Shown: positions 22,112-33,688 of the stretch, piece by piece
Numbering within the stretch: the stretch's first letter is position 1
Layout of the letters: the number at the start of each line of letters is the position of its first letter
Source of the DNA: Haemonchus contortus
Taxonomy: Eukaryota; Nematoda; Chromadorea; Rhabditida; Trichostrongylidae
DNA: 64,000 nt
Reading direction: 5' to 3'
NCBI GenBank assembly: GCA_000469685.2
Contig: LS997565.1
Coordinates: 41,992,166 to 42,056,165 of the forward strand
Program-made: the position numbers and the translations under genes
The notes under the pieces: generated by a model
Seen by the model: only the letters and a program-made list of their open reading frames with translations
The model's database searches: none
Told to the model about the DNA's origin: nothing

Positions 22112-25100
22112 TCATATGAGCACGTCTACAGCCAATGGGCACTTGACATCAACTTCTTCTCTTTCTAATTTGTATAGAACAATAGAGGGAATGGAAGATG
22201 ACCATGACCCCACAACAGGAGAACTCCGGTGGTTGTAGATGTAGCATTGACACTGAAAAAAATTAGTACTTTTACTGTTCATTGTGTTGATGTTTAGCTG
22301 GAAGGTAATCTGGTTCCAACAACTGTAGTACTCTAGTTGCTAAAGAAATAAAAGTCAAAAAAGTAGTTAAAAAAGCGAACGAGACATGTAAATTAGATCG
22401 GGTGACTTGGGTCTGTTTCTCTATTTTGTGATAAACTTGGAAGTTTAGCCAGATATAATAAGTATCGTTAGCATCTATACGTAAGCTATCGACCACTAAA
22501 CCGTAACGGAGGTTAAGAAATACCACCCATATTCTCTGAAATACAACCGCGCCTTTCCGTGAGGGGAGGAAGGAATGACTATGGTGTCAGACGGGGAGAT
22601 GGACTCGCAAACAAACCTAGCTACGCAGACGCATGTGCTCAATCAGAAGGAATCGGCGGAGTAAGAAAAGCACTGGAAGAAATGGTAAGTTACCAAAATT
22701 TATTGTATTCATAGCAGACTTAAAAACTCACATTAGGATTTCCAGCTTGCACACCAACCATGGCGCAATCTGGGAATTTACCCATCTCCAGACAGCCATT
22801 ACAACTCGGCGAATTGAAAACTCCAACGTAGTTCATGTAATTCCATGAAACATTTGCAGCAGTGGTGTGCTTGAATGTACACGAAAGGGCAGTATACACC
22901 TAGAATGAAAAATGACTCCTCATAGGCTCACCATACTACTATACCATACCATAGAGACATTGACGGTAATGGGAAGACTTTTCAGTGTGAAACTGAAACG
23001 GTAACAGATATTTTGCATATTTACAGAAAACTTTGTAAAGGAATAGCTGCAGTCATATCAAAATCATAACTCTATTTTCGTGAACTCTGGTTACGGTGAC
23101 AAAAGCTATTTCGTAAACCCACTCAATCATTATACAGTTCCACTGCGATAAATGTTTCGATGATCTCGAAGGCTTTTTAATTCCACTGCCAAGTTACTTG
23201 ATATTTGGTAGGTTTGCAGTTATCGCAGTTGGCCTTGACTACTACTCTATAACACTTTTGAGTGGGAACTGCATTTTATAACCTTTTCTTGAAATTTTTT
23301 TCTTGTGAGGTTATGAGAATTGGAATTCGTATTCATCAGCACATTTATAGTTAGAAAAAGAAAGAAATCTGAGCTGTTCAGCGTATTTTCAAAAGCTTCT
23401 TTATTTTTTGTCAAAGTACACTGATGTGCATAATTTAGGGACAAAAGCAACTAACTTTTGGATTACTGTACCTCTGCTAGATAGCAGAGCTTGATGAAAT
23501 TCATATCATACCAAGAAAGGATCATGACGGTGTTTCACAGAAAGCAACTGACAGAAAATCAAGATAGGACGAGCAGATAAGGCATTTTTATTCAAAGCTA
23601 CCGATTACACATGAATCTTCACAATTTATCCTGTTACTTCAAAAAAAGCTGATAGGGTGCTTTATTACCACAGTTAGCAATACATGCTCTGCAATGCAAT
23701 CCCACGCTTTTCAAAGTGTTACTGATGAGTTCCTGCGTTAGGACATTCCAATATCCATTAGCGCATTGCTAGGTGGTCACTGGTGCATTTGATCGTGCTG
23801 CAAGGCGTCTACCCAGTGCGTCCCACACATGCTCGATGGGAATAGGTCGGGGGAACGGGTACGTCACTCCATTCACCGGAAGTCCTTTGTGCCGGGAGTT
23901 CCTGCTCCTGTGCTGCTCAGTGCGGTCGCGCATTGTCCCCCATGAAATTTCAACAGGGTCGTTTGCAGCCCTGAAAAGACTCACATGAGGAAGGAGAACC
24001 TCATCACAGTAACGATGACTGGTAATGGTTCCACGCTCAAGAGTCAGGAGATCAGTACGGCTGTGCATCATGATGCTTACCCATCCCATAACATCTCGGG
24101 CACCAGAACGGTCACGTTCGGCAATGCTTTTGGGAGAGCTGAGTGCTACTACCTCTCGCCATATGAGGATGCATCCAGAATCACTACTCAGACCAAATCT
24201 GCTTTCATCCGAAAAGTGCTCATGTCTCCAATCCTCACTGATCCACTCGCTATGCTCCTGGCACCGTCAACGGTCTCGCCGATGAGCGAGATTCAAAGGA
24301 ATGCAAAATGACGGTCGTGGGCGAAAAGACCACAATCGTGCAGTCGTTTCCCATTGTAGTGCTTGAGATGGATTGCTTTGAAGCCCTGTTAAATGTCATT
24401 GCAATCATAGAAGCTGATTGATGTGGATCTCTTCCTGCCTGCTGCACAATGTAGCGGTCATCCCTTGGTGTAGTTGAACTTGACCAACTACCTTCTTCCC
24501 TTCGGGCAGCAGCACCAGTGGTTCGAAATGCTTTCCATGTGAAACAACGCTGTGAGCGATACCGGACTCCTGAGCTACACTCGCCATAGTTGGACCTTCT
24601 TCGAGTATTCCGATGATCCTTCCTCGTGTGATGTCAACGATATCTGCTGGGCATGATGTGTGGAAGGATACCACCACGGTACCTTGTAGCTACTCGCTGA
24701 TTGACAATATTTTTTTTCTCGTACCTATCAACTGCCTCGGTTTCCGCGAGCACCCATATTTTGCAGCTTGTTCGAACCATTCTCCACGAAGAGGAGCCCA
24801 GCTTCATGTGCATACTCGTTCTAGGTCTGGCATTATCGTCCCACACTTTCAATTATTTCCGCTTAGTCCTCAATGTTTTATGTTACATTACCCAACTCGT
24901 CCCTAAGATTTGCACACCAGTGTTCATATATTCTATCGCTATTTCAGTGTGCAGCCAATGTCATGATCCTTGAACGCCCTTACTGTACGTCTACGCATTA
25001 CCACTTGAATTGTTCACTGAAACTTTGCAAGGAAGCCAGAATTTTCAAGGATTCAAATGACTTATTGGCCCACTTTAAGGCGTGTGTCATTCCGGAAAAT

Positions 25101-26032
25101 AGCAATTCTCTGATTATGCAATGGAGCACCAAGTGGAATCTCATGAGTTATTTGACATCTGTTGTGTTAGCTGGAGTTCCTTGCGCATGACTACAACTAA
25201 TTCAAGAGCATTAATCGAATACAAAGTGGTCATAAGAAACGCATAAGTATGGGTATTATGGGTAGTATTTGGGAAGTGTAGGTGAAGATTGGGTTGGCAG
25301 ATAACCAAATTACGAATATTGAATTTCCTGTAAGCACGAAGCTGTGACCGATAATCGTGCCATATGTGACCCTGTTGGGTCAAAAACGGCCCAGATAGGG
25401 CGTAATAATGACCACTTAAAGTTTGAGACCACTGTATGCCATACCCAGATTTAGACGTTTTGACGGAGTCGTAGGAGCCGCATCATTCACCAGGAACACC
25501 TATTGTAGAATTTTAAACAACTTGTAGTGACCGATAGCGACAGAAGAAGGCACGTTTTGCATCTCCGGCTCAATGTAGCCAGCTCATTATGGGGTGACAA
25601 CAACTTGAATCTCAAGCGAATGTCCTTAACGGCCCGAATTCCGTCATTGTAATTGTAATCGTAATTGTAATCTCGCGCAATCCCCTATCTTCTCTACTTT
25701 CAAGAATCCTTGTGTCTCACGAATTCCGCCAAGCTTTTCGCTTCGTTTTCCGCCGATACAATTTTTCCACCGATACTTGTCATCTTGAAAAAAAGGCTCA
25801 AAATTATCGTAAACTGGGCTTACGAGCCAAAGATAGAACCGAAGGACGTACAGACGCTCATGGGTACGCTGATTGTTCATGTGTACTCACATTGATTTTA
25901 ATGACAAAGTCACAGCAACTTTTTTCAAAGTGTTATTTTTCTTTGTGCATTGATATTTAATTTCTGAAGAAATACCTGAAAGCAAAGGAGAAACCACAAA
26001 AGTGGCGAGACGAAGACTCGCTGAGGATGCAT
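22112..26032 (-). CDS. Small secreted cysteine-rich (PAN-like) protein, family copy D
   Basis: Complement of exons 25976-26032 (signal peptide MHPQRVFVSPLLWFLLCFQ), 22732-22899 (56 codons, acceptor ATTCTAG, donor GTGAGT) and 22112-22252 (46 codons plus TGA, acceptor TTTTTCAG). All junctions are phase 0; predicted product 121 aa. The AATAAA is at 21966-21971. A good acceptor (TTCTTGCAG) ends 5 nt before the ATG. Unlike its relatives the CxxxC motif reads CLEMG: the second cysteine is lost and two codons are missing, while new cysteines appear at PSC and CQC, so its disulfide pairing must differ. Intron 1 (3.1 kb) carries a Tc1-like transposon. The gene is open throughout, but altered cysteines make function uncertain. 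Confidence 0.65.
23419..24922 (-). mobile_element. Tc1-like DNA transposon, degenerate, in intron 1 of copy D
   Basis: Inverted ends of 24 bp (CACTGATGTGCATAATTTAG... at 23419 and its imperfect complement ending at 24922) bound the element, and TA precedes the left end. Minus-strand frames show a helix-turn-helix region (GRIIGILEEG...VAQESGIAHS), the first catalytic Asp (HFSDESRFGL), the second (FMGDNARPH) and the PIEHVWDALGRR end, in several frames with stops. It is therefore a dead Tc1-family transposase of about the normal element size (1.5 kb). Confidence 0.75.
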
Positions 26033-28682
26033 ATACCCTGCAAGAATGATCTTGGGCAATTTTCACAGGGATTCCGGAAATATGTAGCAATCACTTTAGT
26101 GAAGCTATGATTTTTGCACCATACCAAACAGCTTGAAATACTGAACAGTTCAGAAAAATCGTAATACTGAACACTAAGACGTAGAAAAGAAAGTAAATCA
26201 ATAAGGAACGTCAACGAAAGGCTGTACCTGGGTGAAGGTTCGTTGCCTCACTTCGAACGGTACTAAAAGGGATAGCGCCCAAAGTTTCAAGAGTGGCTAT
26301 GTCCTATTTAGAGTTTCATATTTCATCTATAATCGTAGTGGTTCCTCCCAACCACCTTCCCTCTGATACAACTATGTTGGTCATGGGAGGATGGGTGGGA
26401 TGGGTGGACTACTATTCATCTTGATCACGAAATGAATGAGACTTTTGATACCGACCGATTTCATCAAATTCGTGCACCTCTTTATATTCAAGAGCACAAG
26501 AAGGGTGTTGAAGATCACAAGCAAGGTCTGTTCAGCGTCTTTTGTAGAACAGAAAACGCTTCGTGAGATGAGGAAAGGTTACCAGGGAGAGAACTTTTAC
26601 ACGACTTATTACGATGTTCAAGGGGAGCCAACCTTTATGGAGTCTCTATGGTGACTGGCAACTAAATTCGTCGTGAACAAAATCTTCCGAGTTAAATTGA
26701 TGTCACTGCATTTCTTTGAAGTGGCAATTAGAGGGAAAAAGATTACCATAAAGGGAAACCTGGAGAGCAATGAGCTTTATTCCAATTCACCAGCAATACA
26801 TTCTTTTGTCAAATCGAAACCTTAAGGAAACTTATCGAATATTCTTTGCGTTCTACTAATCCAGAAATTTATCAGCTTTGATTTCTTTGTTTCGCCTCAC
26901 ATTTGCTTCTTTTTAGGGGGATTTTGTAATTCTATGTTATCTTTCTCATTTTGAGTTTTATTTCTGGATTTTTTTCTCTATCTAAACACCATTAGGACGT
27001 TCAATTGATGGCGAATCTCTCACTGAATAGTCAACGCTACCCTTGCTGTTGTATGGTTATGGAGAAGTCTACACGAAACTTATCCATCATCTGACTGTTT
27101 TTCAAAATTTCAAACAAACTTTCCAAACGGATGTTGCACAAATGATTTGTGGTGGAGTGCTGCTCTATTTCAACGAAATCTTTTAGTTAATACAAAATGC
27201 CAAAGCAGTCTGGTATAGTAAGTTGCTGAACCGGGAGTATAGATATTGCAATTGAGTATACACTCAGTATACCGTGAAAATACGTTGATACCTTCTGTAG
27301 GGTGAGCATATCTACCTACCTGCCAATCTCATCAAATCTATGCGGCTCTTACGCGAATACCCAATACTTTCTTAGTCGGATTACATCGGTCATATTTGCC
27401 AACAACGTCGAGGCTGCAGCATGGAAACCTCAGCACATAACATGAAAACGTAAATATCTTTTCATAAAAAAATTCAGTTTGTCTGAATTCACGAAGATCA
27501 GATTCATCATGTAGGGAAAATTCGAAATGGGAAGTGTCATGCCAACTACCACTAATTATTGCACCCGAACAACCGAAAACAACGGAAAGAAAACTGAGTG
27601 TACTGGAAAAAAGACCGTGAAGTTTGTCCTGACCAAGGGTTTCCTGCCGAGTGCTATTACTTTGCCCAGTACTGAAAAGTCGGGCAGGGATGGCGGGTGC
27701 TGTGCACAACGTCAGCGTCTGACCGGACTCGAACCCGTTGTTGGGCTTCTTGTTTGAGCGCATGATTCGCCATTCTTATAAGGTTTTTGCATCGCTCGGT
27801 GTTTTGAAGTATCAGCAACTAACGAAAAACGGTAAGCCAAATCGACTTATACCAGAACAGTTTACAGCTTTCTAGCCCAAGACCAATAGCGGCTGAACTG
27901 CTCATCGCGTTATGCCTATTTAATAAGCCAACATTGGAAACCATAAAGAAGATGAGGTCTAGAGGGGTATTGGAAGCGTAAGTGGTAAAGAACGTGGTGT
28001 CAAGAAAGCACAGCCACCACTTCAAATTCTTTTAGTTGCGGTTTCGACTTTTAATCGCCATTTGTGTGGGACCTTTTGGATTACACCATCCTAATTTGAA
28101 GAGTTTTCTACCATGTGAATAACTTCTACTGAAATTAAGAACCACCAACCTTTTGTGCAACACCCGTTGGCGAGTCCACCCCCACGTTCGAACTCTTCTC
28201 CAGTGTCATTGTCCTTGCCCTTTCGCCATAATTGGCTTCAACCCAATGAACCCCTTATCGAAAATTCTGTCAACCCTCTCATACCCCAAACAAAGGGTTG
28301 TCCTATGAAGTCGAGCACCTTTAGAAGTTTTCAAATATTGCTGAGGACATTGAAGGGGGCCGGCAAGAGATACTGGGCCAACCAGTGACTCGCAAATACC
28401 ACTTGCTCTGTTAGTTCTACAACGATGTGGCAGTGAGTTCCGAAGTGCTTCTTACATTAACTTATTTATAAATGAGTTTTGTTTAACTAGGTCTGACACA
28501 ACAACCCTGCAGAATCGCAAAGAATAAATTGTTCACAGCTGCTTCATACGTGATGGAACATGTACATTAAGGAAATATCGTACATACATAACCTTTCGTG
28601 ACCCATTTATTGAATTCTTTGAAGGAACAGGCTCTATGAAAAAGCATTTTCCGGTCTAGGTTCTGCTTTGAATCGATGAATT
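26033..28682. repeat. Duplicated spacer between copies D and E
   Basis: No gene supported. It contains the usual family upstream block (26040-26420), spacer blocks at 26500-26720 and a 27320-27760 block similar to 57240-57400 and 16110-16260. Long frames at 27338-27763 are not conserved in the duplicates and look fortuitous. Confidence 0.5.
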
Positions 28683-28819
28683 TTTATTAAGCATATCATA
28701 TTGACTAGGCATACAACGCAGCACATTCGGCGTATTTAGCAACACTGTGGCACAAGCAAAACGAATAGGATAAAAAGAAGAAAAGCGCCGTTTCAGCATC
28801 TTCACCGTTTGACCAGGCC

Positions 28820-31800
28820 TCATTTGAGTACGTCCACAGCCAATGGGCATTCGACATCAACTTCGTCTCTCTCCAACTTGTAGAGAATGACGGAAGGATC
28901 GGCTGTCCATGTAAAACCGCTGATGGGAGATCTTCGGAAGTTGTAGATGTAGCAATAATACTTAAAGTTCAAATGATTTGCACTGTTCATTGTGTATCCT
29001 AGTGAAAGAAATACAGTGCGTTTCATAATTAAAAAGTCACCCTCAAATTTTGCACTTTCAAGAAAAGCAATCATTAGGGATTTTTTCTAGCATCATGAAC
29101 GGATTCCCCAGCACGAATAACTTAAGTATCCGTTTTTTAGCCGCAGCTGCATTATTCTGAACTTTTTCATAACAGTTTATCGGTTTTTGCACCGTTTCAT
29201 AATTATAAGGTCACCCTGAGAAAGTGAACAACTATTGGAGAGGAGAGAGAATTTTGTGTTTGAAGATACTTACAAGGTAAGCATGTGTAGCAAATGCATT
29301 TCTAAACCTGACTGTCAACATGGTTCGTGCTCATCTGCTTTCCTCTGATGAGAAGGTTCATCATGAAGGTGGGCTCAGTACTCGAGCCATCCCCAGGCAC
29401 ACAGGGGGAAGGATTCTGAGGACTGTTTCCAACAGTACGTCCTCCTTGAACCTGATCTGATCGGAATTAAAGCTCTCTGTGTCGAAAACTACAGTCCGGA
29501 GAGCAGTGGGAAGATGCGAGAACACTACCAGGCAAACAATGGAGAAGGTGCCACGAATCGCCGATCGCCACAGAGAGGCTGGACTCTGATTTGCACAGAT
29601 GAACCTTGGGTGAGATTGGGCAAAGGTAGATCTGCATCAACATCTCACCATAGAGCTGAATAGTTCCTATCCAGGTCGTCTTTTCGGATGAAAAGATATT
29701 CAATCTAGACGGTCCTGACGGAAACAAGCGATACTGGCGTGACTTGAGGAAGGAACAAGTCTACTCCAGCCGCCGCAATTTCCGTGGAGGAAGGCTACGG
29801 TGTAGGGCGCATTCTGCGATGATGTCGTGTTGGATCTACCTGTCGTGAGCTGCAGTATGGATTGCACGGATTACCAGAACGTCTCGGAGCATCATCTAGT
29901 ACCCTTTCCATGCCATCGCCGTCACATCAACTATGTCTTTCAACAAGACAATACCTCCATTCATGTGAGGCCGTGCAACGGATGAGTGGCTGCAATGCCA
30001 ATGAATGAGCATCCTGCCATGGCCAGCCTGCAGTCCCGATCTCAATCCGATGGAACATATGTGGGGCGTAATAGTCATACAGGTTTATGCGGATAACCGT
30101 CAGTTCCAGAGCACAGAAGAGCTGAGGAGGGCGATTATCGAAGCATGGAGAGCAATCGATGAGGAACTCTTCGAAACTTAGGTCCTACTATGCCACGCAG
30201 GTTCATTGATGTTGCTCTTAAACAAGGAGGAGCTACAGATTATTAAGTATTGTACATATGCCATCAACGTTAGTGACCTTATAATTACAATACCCACCCT
30301 AAATGTTAAAAAAAACGCGAAAAAACGCGTTTTCGCGTTTTCTTCGTTTTTTCTCTGTGACTAGGTTGATTCACAACTTTTTTTATATAGTGTGCTATTA
30401 TATATGGTTGAACTCAACTCTTCGAGCTCTATCACATGGTTTATCTAAAATTTCTGAAAGTTCGATTTTGAAGTCCCCCACCCATCAAAGTTCCTGAGGA
30501 TACGTCATTGGCAGCGGCCCCTGCTATATTATAACCAGAGGAAATTCTCTTCTATTAAAAGTAGTCTGTCAAACGAGGAGTAGCGAATACTTTCCGGCAT
30601 TTCCCAGATCGTCCTGATCACTTCGATACCAGTTGTCTCCAAAATGGATGAATTTGGCCATAGGCCAAATTCAAGCGACAGAGGCTTTTCAAAGCGAAGA
30701 AAAGCTAACATTAGTTGATTTATATTTTCAGAAAATGGTGTGCCTATTCTTTAGAAAGATTACTTTCCCATAACTTGAGAATTAGTACTTTGAGTTAATT
30801 AGATTTTTAAGATTTCAAGATAATTAAGATAATTTTAATTTTATTAATTTATTTATTTTTAGTTTTTCAATTTTTTTTTGATAATTAAGAATAAGATAAT
30901 TTTTGAGATTCGAAGTGAACTTTGTGGATCGATTTTCATATGACAGAGAAGCTTTTTAAAAATGAATTCCAACTATGTAGGTTTAGATGCTTACTTTGAA
31001 TGCAAAAATCAAAAGTTTGTCTTCTGTGCTTTGGGGGCGATATCAGGAGCCTGTATATAGCCCCAGGGTTTAGATAAGTCACGGTTTTTTTACAGTCAGT
31101 GATCATTCACAAAGAGTTTAGTATGTATAATTCCGAAACAGTGCGTAGCTCCTCCCTGGTCATCGGAAATTTCACTCGAAAAAGCAAGAAAACCTATACT
31201 CCTTGTAAAAGCATGGCGCGCACTGGATTATATAACCTTTTTCTTTTTAACTCAAAGTTTTAATTTTCAATTTATGGGAATGTAATCTTTTTGGAGAATA
31301 GCCACACCATTTCCTGAGAATAGAAATCAACTGATGTTGGCTAACTTTCATTTTGAAAAGCCTCTCTCATTTGAATATGGCCCATGGCCAAATTTTCGAA
31401 AAACTTCATTTGTATAACTCCACACAAGGTTTACAGTACCTCGATGGCTTACGTTTCAGTGAAAACACCTTCGTCGAAGCCAGTGTTTGCCAAATATTCC
31501 ATTCCGGCTGCTTTCTCCAGAATCGCGAAAACCGAGGGTGACCTTATAATTATGAAACGCACTGTAGATCTAGGAATTCATTCGGCAGAAAGTTGCGGAC
31601 AATTAACACAAAGGTAATGCCAGAGCGAACGGTATAGTTTTGACACTATTTTTCGTGGTAAGGCCAGAACGCCAGTCTGACAGCTGATGTTCTGTCGACC
31701 AGAAAATGGAGTTATCACTGCCTTCGGATAGATTTAAAATTTCGATTCGACCGATCGGGAGCAATGTCTTTCTAATAGGTTTTTTTAGTTTTCTGACTTC

Positions 31801-33688
31801 CCAATATGCTTCTTCAATGACCTCTGCTATGCAATGCTATTCTTTCGGTAGTACGTCGTAGCATAGTATCAGTAAGTAATCGCTTACTATAACTTCAGCG
31901 GAAGTTCAAACAAAATATCTTTTTTTTCGAAATTTTAACTTCCTTTCTCGGAAGGTAAGGGGGTAGGCTTTCGTGTTAGACAGCGAGAAAGAACCGCAAA
32001 CAAACACAACTACGCAGACGAATAGCTCAACCAAAAGGGATTAGGTAAGAAAGGTAAGAAAAGCACCAAAAGAAATTCCAAGGTAACAAAATCTACTGTT
32101 TTTATAAAAAAACAGAGAAACTCACATCAGAATCCATAGCCTCCACACCAACCACGAAGCACTCTGGGAAGTCTTCAAAGCACTTTTCCAGACAACCACC
32201 ACGGCTTTGAGAATTGACAGTTGCATTGTAGTTCATAGAGCCCGGTGAGAAATTTTCCATGGTAATAAGCTTGAATGTGCATAAAAGGGTTGGTTGCACC
32301 TAGAACGAAGCATGACTCCTTATGGGCTCACCATACCATATAATCTTTTATAATTGATATATAGACGCTCTTTACTTCTTTTGCATAGGAAATCAAACAA
32401 ACACTTCATGTTTCTTTTCCCAATGACTGCAAATATTTGAAACAACTATACCTTTGTTTCACTGAATTTCTATGAAACATGCGTTCTTCTCGTACTCGAC
32501 TATGGTAAACAAACATCAAGGTCTTCTACTAATAAACTACAGGCAAAAATTAAAGAGGCGCCACAATGTTTCACTACGATTTTCATGTACCGATATGATC
32601 CTGGACCGGAATACCCGCGGAATCTGCCCAATTACAATGGAAGCCTATAACTTTCACCAGAAACGTTGTTGGAGAGTGTTGAGCTGTCATAGCTTTGGTT
32701 TCATCTCGCTAAAAAGAGCTCAAGATAAGGGTGAGTAAATATGGGACGATACGACTAGGAAGAGCATCTTTTTGCCTCTCCAATGCCGAAAACTTGTTAG
32801 AAACAACTAGACTAAGCTTTTTAGTTATTCTTATTTTGTGGAGATGGAAAGCCTGTGGTTACAAGCGCTACCAGGAGACGTGCAAAAGGCGCCAAATAGA
32901 AGTACGTTTAGAAAAATACAGAAGGTTCACTTGTTTTCTTTATTATGACATTAAATTATTTTCTAAATTCCTAGTCTAAATTGTTTACCGTTCGTGATTT
33001 CTACTTCCACCCTTCAGCGAAACGTATTCCTAATATCGAACATTTTCACAATTCATGCCGAGGGTCGTCTTTGTCTACAGCCAATGCTTTGACAAAGAAG
33101 CAGTTATCCCAAAACTTATATGGTATATCAAAAGCATCGTTCTACTTTTGGAAACTCCGGTCACTGTAACAAGAACTTCACCTGGAACGAAATATCATGA
33201 TTTGGGTTTAGAGGGGTGAATGTTTCATTGATATTGAAAGCTTCCTATTATGTTTTTTTGTGTGTTTTTTCGGGTTCAGAAGATTTATAATTTCCTGTAG
33301 TTCATATTGACTAATATGTAACCCATAAGATTTTTTTCTGCGAAATTTGCGTTTTATTTACCTTTTTGTGAACATCTTCACTGGTGGAATTATGCTGCGT
33401 TTTATTTACCTTTTTGTAAACATCTTCACTTGTGGAGTTATGGAATGCGTGTAGAAATTCTTACTCATACTAATGTTTCCATTTTGAGGAAGAAGAAAAA
33501 ACGAGATTGCCTTGCGGTACTTTCGAAGATTTTTTCTTTGTTTGATTTTTGGAAAAAACAACTATTACATCACTATTAGTGTGCTTTCCTTTGTATACTT
33601 TGTGCTGTGATATTTCATTTTGGTGACGTACCTGAAAGTAAACAAGGAACCACAAAAGTGGTGAGACGAAGACTCGATGAGGAAGCAT
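28820..33688 (-). CDS. Small secreted cysteine-rich (PAN-like) protein, family copy E
   Basis: Complement of exons 33632-33688 (signal peptide MLPHRVFVSPLLWFLVYFQ, donor GTACGT), 32126-32299 (58 codons, acceptor TTCTAG, donor GTGAGT) and 28820-28960 (46 codons plus TGA, acceptor CTTTAAG). All phase 0; 123 aa with six cysteines after the signal (CTFK; CLEKC; EC; CYIY; ECPLA). The signal exon DNA is identical to copy B. AATAAA is at 28683-28688, and a GTTTAG acceptor ends 5 nt before the ATG. Intron 2 (3.2 kb) contains a whole Tc1-like element (29014-31564). The reading frame is intact and this is the best representative of the family. The extracellular role is unknown; PAN/apple-like by spacing. 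Confidence 0.75.
29014..31564 (+). mobile_element. Tc1-like transposon with doubled terminal repeats, in intron 2 of copy E
   Basis: Outer repeats (CAGTGCGTTTCATAAT... at 29014 and its complement ending at 31564) are flanked by TA. A second, inner copy of the same repeat (GTTTCATAATTATAAGG) lies at 29189-29225 on the left and, degraded, at about 30274-30299 on the right. Between the inner copies the plus strand has transposase remnants: VVFSDEKIFNLDG with DGNKRYWRDLRKE (29660-29760), and SPDLNPMEHMWG (30030-30075), broken by stops. The right arm is ~1 kb longer than in its relative at 51133-52714 because of an inserted foldback sequence (30655-31405). Confidence 0.75.
30655..31405. repeat. 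Foldback insertion with ~155-bp inverted arms
   Basis: The stretch 30655-30805 (ATGAATTTGGCCATAGGCCA..., GAGGCTTTTCAAA..., GGTGTGCCTATTCT...) is repeated in inverted orientation at about 31250-31405 with roughly 80% identity by eye. The spacer is AT-rich. It is absent from the related Tc1-like element at 51133-52714, so it is an insertion in this copy. Confidence 0.6.
33349..33441. repeat. 48-bp tandem duplication
   Basis: GCGTTTTATTTACCTTTTTG and the following 28 bases occur twice in tandem (33349 and 33397) with a few differences. It lies in intron 1 of copy E and is single-copy in the matching region of copy B (near 8125). Confidence 0.65.

Noticed and set aside
24634..24852. DDNARPRT-like string upstream of the Tc1 transposase in intron 1 of copy D
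   Set aside because: It lies before the helix-turn-helix region in a frame without other transposase motifs; the true second catalytic motif is further downstream (FMGDNARPH), so this is chance resemblance.
27338..27763. 141-codon minus-strand frame in the D-E spacer
   Set aside because: The homologous spacers at 16110-16260, 53740-54000 and 57240-57400 do not keep the frame, so it is probably fortuitous.
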